This document shows positions 58,023 to 64,000 of a stretch of DNA of 64,000 bases, piece by piece (within the stretch, counting starts at the first letter, position 1; the number at the start of each line of letters is the position of its first letter). This DNA comes from Cytospora piceicola (taxonomy: Eukaryota; Ascomycota; Sordariomycetes; Diaporthales; Cytosporaceae): the NCBI GenBank assembly GCA_023375675.1, contig JALQBC010000044.1, positions 62,001 through 126,000 of the forward strand, in the 5' to 3' direction. The translations under genes and the position numbers were made by a program. Below the pieces are notes generated by a model, which worked only from the letters and a program-made list of their open reading frames with translations, had not been told where the DNA came from and did no database searches.

Positions 58023-59421
58023 TCACCAGTTGCTCCCCTCCCTCCCACCCCTTAGGGGCTGGCGGTCCGTACATCCGTTCCGGAAGAACCTGCCACCTAT
58101 CATCTTGCCGTCCCACTACATATGTATGTGGTGTAGTCGATGGGCTTGGATGAATGAGAACCAAGCCACCGAAGCTCTTCCTCACGTCGGCACGCTCTTT
58201 GTGTCACCCACGAATGCGGCGGCAAGGCGCTTCGGGGTAAAGGGGTCTGTGTGTGTGTGTATGTGTGTTCATGATGGGCGGGCACGGCCGGCGGCCTGAG
58301 CAGGGCCCCGGCAATGCAAGGCAGGTTAGTGTGTGCACATTGGCAGGCAGGCAGGCAGGCATGTAGGCACGTACGTACTCAAGTACATGAACGGTTGGCG
58401 TCTAGCTGCAGTCGCAGCAGTTGCGCTGTGCATAAGCCGGGTGCTACACGGGTGCAGGCTCGCATACATATGTGCCTAGCCATGAACCGTTGGAGCTAGT
58501 CCGTCCACGATACGGGCTAGTCAAGCACGGTGGTCTCTCGCTGGGTGGTTTCTTCAGCAACTTATATACCTACTTTACTAGCCTGCAGGCACGTCTAGCA
58601 CCTTTGCTTGATGTGCCAGTGTCACTCGGCTCTCTGGTAGAGACGGCTGCCACCTCGTAGTAGGTGTGGCTTCGCCCGCCGCACCCTTCACCACTACCAC
58701 TGCCGGCCGCGATAATCTTCTCGAGTTCCCATCTCGCACTCCGGCAGTTGTAGGAACGGGCGCACAGACAGAGGGATCTGAACGGTCACACGAGGCTTGA
58801 CCCGATGCGGCAATCCGACGAGAACCCAAGGCACTCGTGCCCGCCGCGCGGCGAACAGAGACCAGGGGCGGCGGCATGATGCTCGAGTCCGGATGTCCGG
58901 TGCTGGGCGAATCTTGGTTTGATTTATTATGGGCGCCGAGCGTTCAGGCCCCCGTAATGTGATGGTTTCCCCCCCTCTCTCCCTGTATCTCACGGCGAGG
59001 CCCAATGGGGTCCTCCTGGTAACACCATTACACCGTCGGGAGGCCGTGCTCTGCGGCCGTTGAAGGTATCAGTTACGAGGATGGCCCGCAGATCGTCAAG
59101 GGGGTGTGAAATAGCCCCGATGCGACAGCCGCTCGGGTACTACTTTGCTTCTTTGGTATCTTTGATAACTGGTTGTGTTACTTGACCACCATTATGTCAC
59201 TATGAGGCGGCGCTTGTTGTGGCCACGCTGGTGGTATCATGTCACTCATCCATTGTGATACTCGGTCACTTTGTCCTCCGAGATGAGATATCTATCCAAG
59301 TATGCTAGTCATGTCAGGTAAGCCCAGGGGTAGGTAGGGGTGCCTTCTCTTCTGTATCTACAGCCCCACGTTTCCTGGGGCCAAATAATGCCCCCATCGG
59401 CATTCCTTACTGCATCCCCCA

Positions 59422-60510
59422 TCAACCGTCCTTCGCATCTCCGCGGCGCTCACCTCCCGTCCCCGGCCTCGTGCTGTCATCCGCCGAACTCCGTACTGCT
59501 GGCTCAGCCCGCGACGGTGCCTCCGCCGGAGTCACGCCCACCGCTCCCTCTTCGACGTCCTTCTCTTGCTGTCGCCTTCTTTCCTTGCGGCTCTTCCTCT
59601 CGGCGAATTTGAAGGGGATGCCCTGCTCTTCGTGTTCGGCAGCGATGTCGTCGAACGTCTTGCCTTGGGCCTTTGCGTCCTTCCGGATCTTGCGTGTCCG
59701 GAGTAGCCATATTATGTGGGAGGCGAAGATGCCGGCTTCGAGAGCACAGCTTTTTGTCCCGGATGATCGTGATTAGTTATCGAGTTCTACAGTATATTTG
59801 CAGGGTGTTGAGTCTGCCGGAGACCTACCATATTGCGTACTGGACGCCTCCCAATATATCAAAATTATTTTGTGCAACTAAAGCCATGAGCGAGAAGAAG
59901 CCCCCGTTCCAGTCCATCGTGAGGAATATCTGCCAAGACAAGTCAGCGTCTTCTCATCCTTTCTAGAAAGGCAGGTAGGGCAGGCCAGGCCGGCCGGTCG
60001 ACTAACCCAATTGATACCAATCACCCTCCCCCTCCTCTTCCACAACTCCCCATAAGGCGACAACAGCCCAACAGCCAGCAGCACAGCCGCCACGATTCCG
60101 ATTACCAAGACGGGCGTCTCGTTCCCCGCCCTGTATATGGGCCGTATGGTGAGGATGAGCGCGGCCTCGACGCCGCCGAAGACGGCGGCGATGGCCAGGG
60201 CCAGCAGGGCGGTGGGCCAGGGGCGCCAGCCGCGCGAGTAGACGCGGGTCTGGGCCCAGCTGGCGAGGCAGAGGGTCATGAAGACCTGGGGCTGGACCTG
60301 GATGGGCACGTTGAAGTTCTGGACGACGGCGTAGGTGCCGAAGGGGACGCCGTAGAGGGCCCAGAGGAACATCATGGACCCGGGGAGGCCGTCGGTGGAC
60401 TTTGTCCGCCAGTTGGTCCAGATCTGCGGGAAGAGCTGGACGCACCAGAGGACGGTGCCGATGGTGCCCAGGACGGTGGCCGCCACGGGGCTGGAGCCCT
60501 GGGGGGCCAT
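59422..60510 (-). CDS. PQ-loop repeat membrane protein
   Basis: Three exons, join(60510..60007, 59929..59829, 59749..59422), 310 aa; splice signals GTTAGT/CAG and GTAGGT/AAG (the second after an ACTAATC branch site), phases agree. Residues 1-230 form several membrane helices. The first PQ-loop is LFPQIWTNWRTKSTDGLP (about 26-43), and the second half repeats the three-helix pattern (GVQYAI). The hydrophilic tail (about 230-310) is Lys/Arg/Glu-rich. PQ-loop proteins are small transporters or receptors of vacuolar and Golgi membranes (cystinosin, Ypq and SWEET relatives); the substrate cannot be told here. The start is the ATG of MAPQGSSPVAATVLG. Confidence 0.88.
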
Positions 60511-61683
60511 GGTGGTGGTGGGAGCACTTCAGCGGGGGCCTTTGGGGGACGCGGGTGGGAGCGGTTGTTTGCAGACGGGGTTGGTATATATGAAGCCTCT
60601 CCGGCGTTGGACGTAAGATAGAGATGTGATGTTTGTAGAGAAGAACTAATTGTTATCAAGTGTTCGCCCCTGATCCGCCCTCGGGCGAGCGAGTGAAAGT
60701 GATGGCTCTATCGCTTGGTTCGATATGACGTTCGAGTAGACCAGCTTGATGATTATCCTTCCCCTCCCTTCGAAATGCTTAACTCCGGCACGATTTGTAA
60801 AAACCAAAAAACGACACACGACACGAGCCGTCGTATGTGAAAGCAAGCGTATGCGCGCTGACGGCGCAAAAGATAACACCAACGATGGACGACGTTGATC
60901 TGCTGCGCAGCACAAAACTGCTCGACGGAGCCTAGGAACAAATAATCGTCGTGAGATGACGTTGTCCGGTAGTTGAAGAAACATCAGAAAGCCTTCCAAA
61001 CTCAGGTTGTAATCATCCATGACATATCGATTTCCCTCTTCTTTTCTTGATCCATCAACCAACGGCCCGCTCGCCCCACAAAGCCCGGTACCGGGCTACT
61101 TTCCCCGGCATGATAAACGTCTTGTGGACGGGTCGCCGGGCAGCCGATCACGGTCCGAGCCTGGCGGTGTCGAATGGGATATCCATGGATCCTCTTAGAT
61201 GTTGTGCAGCGGCTGCCACAATTGATGTTGAACTCTACAACAAACTCTTGGAGAACCTGTGGATTGGGCCAATGTATTGTATGTCGGACAGATTGATCCA
61301 GATAATGAGGGTACTGTACCATCATGGACCCTAACCCTGCCGCTACAACAATACTGTGGTATGAATGCCAGCTTTGAGTCTCCAGGTTAGATGTTCGCAC
61401 TGTGTTTCTCCCAAGTTTTGACCCTGTAGCACACGTCCTGCGCAAGAGAAACACGGTCTCTGGAAACACTACATACTGTGCACACTGCAAATTTCATGAA
61501 CACCAACTGCTCTCAGTTTTTCACTGGCAATCAGCCAATATCGAACATTCACCTTGACTGAGAACTCTCAATCACAATCACTTCTTATACCAGGTTCTTA
61601 GATCATAATTCAGAGGGAATTTCAACAAGGACCATTCATCTCATTGCTGCCATCACCGCAAAAGAAGAACTCTCTCACCCAAC
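60511..61683. promoter_or_regulatory. divergent intergenic region PQ-loop / cms1
   Basis: 1.2 kb with both promoters. A minus-strand 162-aa frame (61,002-61,490) has no domain and ends inside the region; I do not call it. Confidence 0.5.
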
Positions 61684-62656
61684 ATGTCAGCCTCACCCGT
61701 ACCCGCAGCTGCACCCGCAGTTACACCTGCACCATCAGCAGCCTCCAAGGCCAAATCAAAGAAGAGAAAGGCCCAGGATGAACCCCAGACCACAACCAAG
61801 AAGACAAAGCCCAGCAAGCAGGAGCATGATGACTCCCTCCTCGACCTCGAGGCAGGCGTGAACACCACCTTCGCCAAGATGGACCCGCAGCTCCTGGCCG
61901 ACCACGTCGCCCGCCAGACCAAGAGGTTCGGCACGGACTTGAGCCCGGTCGAGCTTTCTGACCTGTACATCTCCGCCAACGCCATCAGGGATTCGACGGA
62001 CTTCACCAAGACCAGGACGAAGGAGAACCTGGCGGACTTCCTGGAGCAGTTTGCGGCCGCAGAGGGCAAGGAGGGCCAGGAGAAGGAGAAGGAGACCAAG
62101 AGGCTTGGGGAGGCACCGCCCAAGAACGGTGCGCCCCACACGATTGTCGTGACAGGCGGCGGTCTGAGGGCCGCGGACCTTGTGCGGGCCTCGAGGAAGT
62201 TCCAGAAGAAGGGCAACGTGGTTTCCAAGCTGGTGAGTTTTATCCGAGCGCCCGCGTATTACGTACCTAGGTGCTATGAAGCGTATATACTCACACCCTG
62301 CCTAGTTTGCCAAGCACTTTAAGGTCGAAGAGCAAAAGAAGTTCCTCGCCAAGAGCAAGACGGGAATCGCGATTGGCACACCTGCCCGTTTGATGGAGCT
62401 GCTTGATAATGGTGAGCTCATCTCCCTCCCGAGTAACCCAATTCACCGGAAACATGGCTGACAAATCTATGCAGGATCACTCTCCGTGGAGTACTTGAAG
62501 CGGATCGTGGTAGATGCTTCGTACATTGACCAGAAGAAGAGAGGAGTTCTGGACATGAAGGACACGATGATGCCGCTTTCCAAGTGGTTGACGAGGGATG
62601 AGTTCAAGGAGAGGTACCTTGAGAGGGAGAAGCACCTGGACTTGCTGTTCTTCTGA
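61684..62656 (+). CDS. cms1: Cms1-like pre-ribosome protein
   Basis: Three exons, join(61684..62232, 62306..62411, 62475..62656), 278 aa, phases agree (GTGAGT/TAG, GTGAGC/CAG). The N-terminus is an Ala/Pro/Lys-rich disordered tail with nuclear-localisation-like KSKKRKAQ and KKTKPSK. The core (about 85-278) is the Cms1 fold, a truncated DEAD-box-helicase-like domain: HTIVVTGGGLRAADLVR, GIAIGTPARLMELLDNGSL, RIVVDASYIDQKKRGVLDMKDT and WLTRDEF. It lacks a functional ATP-binding lobe, as usual. Yeast Cms1 is part of the early 90S pre-ribosome and was found as a suppressor of mcm10; a nucleolar role is expected. Confidence 0.92.
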
Positions 62657-63691
62657 GTAGACGACGGAGAGTGGATGGCGATGATGTGTTGACACACAAG
62701 GAGATGCTCAGCTCCCACTCGCGTGGAGAGAACGACCAGACTTCCCAGATTCGCATCAGGGATCATTGGCATGCCGGTTTCCAGCCTCACTTCAGAGTGT
62801 AGGAGGTGACCAATGCAGGAAGAGCATGCCATGTAACCCAGAAGTCGGTCGACGCTTCCCGAAAACCTGAATTGGCTGAAGCTGAATGTATCCTGGCAGA
62901 CACTTCCTATGGGGAGCTGGCTGTGCTCAAAACGTCAGGAACGTTAAAAGAGCAGAAGAGCAGAAGAGCCAGGAGTCGCATGAGTCCGGTAAAGTTGTGG
63001 CAGTTACGATCTGGGAAGGAAATAATGTTGGACTCCGGGCTGTACGGTTGGGCCCATCACTGCCCTTCATGGCAACAGACAGACATACTGGCTCCTTCAC
63101 TATTGGCAGCATAAAATGAAACATTTTCACACTTGGGCATATGCAAGTTTTTCTGGTTTCTCATCCCGTCTTTCTGGTTGACAAGTCGCGAGCCAAGCCT
63201 CACCACTTCGCTCGACTCTTGCCGTTGACGCCTGCTCATTCGAAGCTCCGTAGTCCCTCCTTCCTCTTCGTCCACGATGGAATACCACTCCTCTCTACAG
63301 GGAAGGCATCGACCGTCAAGCTTATTGAATTGTTGTTTTCCCCTTTATTAGACTTTGCAAACTTATTCCGACCTCCTCTTCTCTTTTCCTTTCTTCAACA
63401 TCCATCCCACCCGCCACCTCAGAACACCACACCAAACATCACCAACCTACAACCAGCTCGTTTATTGGACGTCAATCATTTTGGCTTTTTTGGATTGTGT
63501 TTACTCTTGATCTTGCTCCTCTTCACTTCTCCACCCACACACATATTCCCGCTCACGCGCTGCTATCTTTGCGTTTCTGCAAGACGCTCTTTTTTGGAGA
63601 TCATCTCTTCGCGAACAGCAATTTCGATCGATACTCTACACACCTTCTTTCCTTCTTTCTAGGACAACACTCGCTTCGTGCTCTTGTCAAC
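62657..63691. other. intergenic with pyrimidine-rich leader
   Basis: About 1 kb. The last 350 bases are C/T-rich with short T runs, like a long leader or promoter of the downstream secreted-protein gene. No gene supported. Confidence 0.55.
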
Positions 63692-64000
63692 ATGCGGTCT
63701 GCCAATCTCCTGACGACGGGCATCTGTGTCCTCCAGCTGTCCTATGCAGCTGATGCACAAATCATCCATGGCTCAAGTATGGTCACCTACCTTACAGACC
63801 ATCATCTCCCTCATGACTGACATGGGAAGCAGGCACTGCCAAACTGGACACCCTCACCACTGTGGACTTTGACCCTGCCCACAGAGGCCTCGGCGGTCTT
63901 GACTTCCCTCAGACCATTGGCATGGGCCCCTCATCAGGCGACATTCATTTGGAGATCAATATTCATCTTGATTCTTCCTTAGCCAGCAATGGTCCCAACT
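63692..64000 (+). CDS. secreted protein, 5' part only (cut by window end)
   Basis: Two exons visible, join(63692..63776, 63833..>64000), phases agree (GTATGG/CAG). The first about 23 residues (MRSANLLTTGICVLQLSYAADA) form a signal peptide. The next residues (STAKLDTLTTVDFDPAHRGLGGLDF...) show no recognised domain. Likely a secreted or cell-surface protein of unknown function; the 3' end lies beyond the window. Confidence 0.65.

Larger units (their letters stand above)
52981..59421. other. 6.4-kb gene-poor region with many simple repeats
   Basis: I find no gene with a domain, signal peptide or coherent exon chain. Visible features are microsatellites and minisatellites: (CAGT)n near 54,205-54,223, an AACCCTTGC-type repeat at 55,195-55,262, (GAA)n near 55,396-55,414, (GT)n near 55,660-55,685, (CTTGC)/(TTGC)n at 57,990-58,022, (GGCA)n near 58,341-58,361 and TACCTAGGTA motifs near 55,648, 56,040-56,085 and 57,338. 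It may contain long UTRs or noncoding transcripts of the divergent flanking genes. Confidence 0.5.

Noticed and set aside
61002..61490. 162-codon minus-strand ORF upstream of cms1
   Set aside because: No domain, signal peptide or splice context; it lies in a divergent promoter region.

Overview
The window is nuclear DNA of a filamentous ascomycete (Pezizomycotina), most likely a Sordariomycete. Genes carry short (about 45-150 nt) GT-AG introns with CTAAC/CTGAC-like branch sites, start sites lack bacterial ribosome-binding sites, and the housekeeping set is fungal. An AT-rich inverted-repeat element looks like a product of repeat-induced point mutation (RIP). Exon joins below were worked out by hand from splice signals, reading phase and protein continuity; no alignment or RNA data was available.

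Layout. 1-34 kb is a conserved housekeeping block: a membrane-anchored calcineurin-like phosphoesterase (+), transaldolase (-), a Tudor-SN/SND1-type nuclease (-), Cu/Zn superoxide dismutase (-), a Rho1 GEF of the Rom2 type (+), a small disordered protein (-), two adjacent TA-flanked inverted-repeat elements (23,999-25,375), an RNase H-fold protein (-), Ubc13 (-) and the SEA/GATOR2 subunit Mtc5/WDR59 (+). 34.9-49.3 kb is an accessory island. 49.3-64 kb returns to sparse housekeeping genes: Rsr1/Krev-1 Ras GTPase (-), a PQ-loop membrane protein (-), Cms1 (+), and the start of a secreted protein (+) cut by the window edge. A stretch of about 6.4 kb (52,981-59,421) shows no convincing gene.

The main discovery is in the island. 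A 280-residue fungal gasdermin-like protein (RCD-1/HET-Q1 family, 41,782-42,624, -) lies tail-to-tail with a subtilisin-like S8 protease (907 aa, +). That protease has a long N-terminal region resembling DUF7580 and is itself divergently paired, across a 388-bp shared promoter, with a second S8-domain protein (916 aa, -) carrying a STAND-type N-terminal region and zinc-finger-like motifs. Gasdermin plus S8 protease is the organisation of the Podospora het-Q1/het-Q2 cell-death system, in which the protease cuts an inhibitory C-terminal tail from the pore-former. The second S8 protein keeps Asp-His-Ser but has lost the usual oxyanion Asn, so the locus looks like a three-gene module: pore-former, likely active protease, and a divergent partner that may sense, regulate or act as a decoy. 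Next to it are the relict of an NLR-type N-terminal region, a frameshifted pseudogene and a small cysteine-rich secreted protein, all typical of fast-evolving fungal immunity or allorecognition neighbourhoods.
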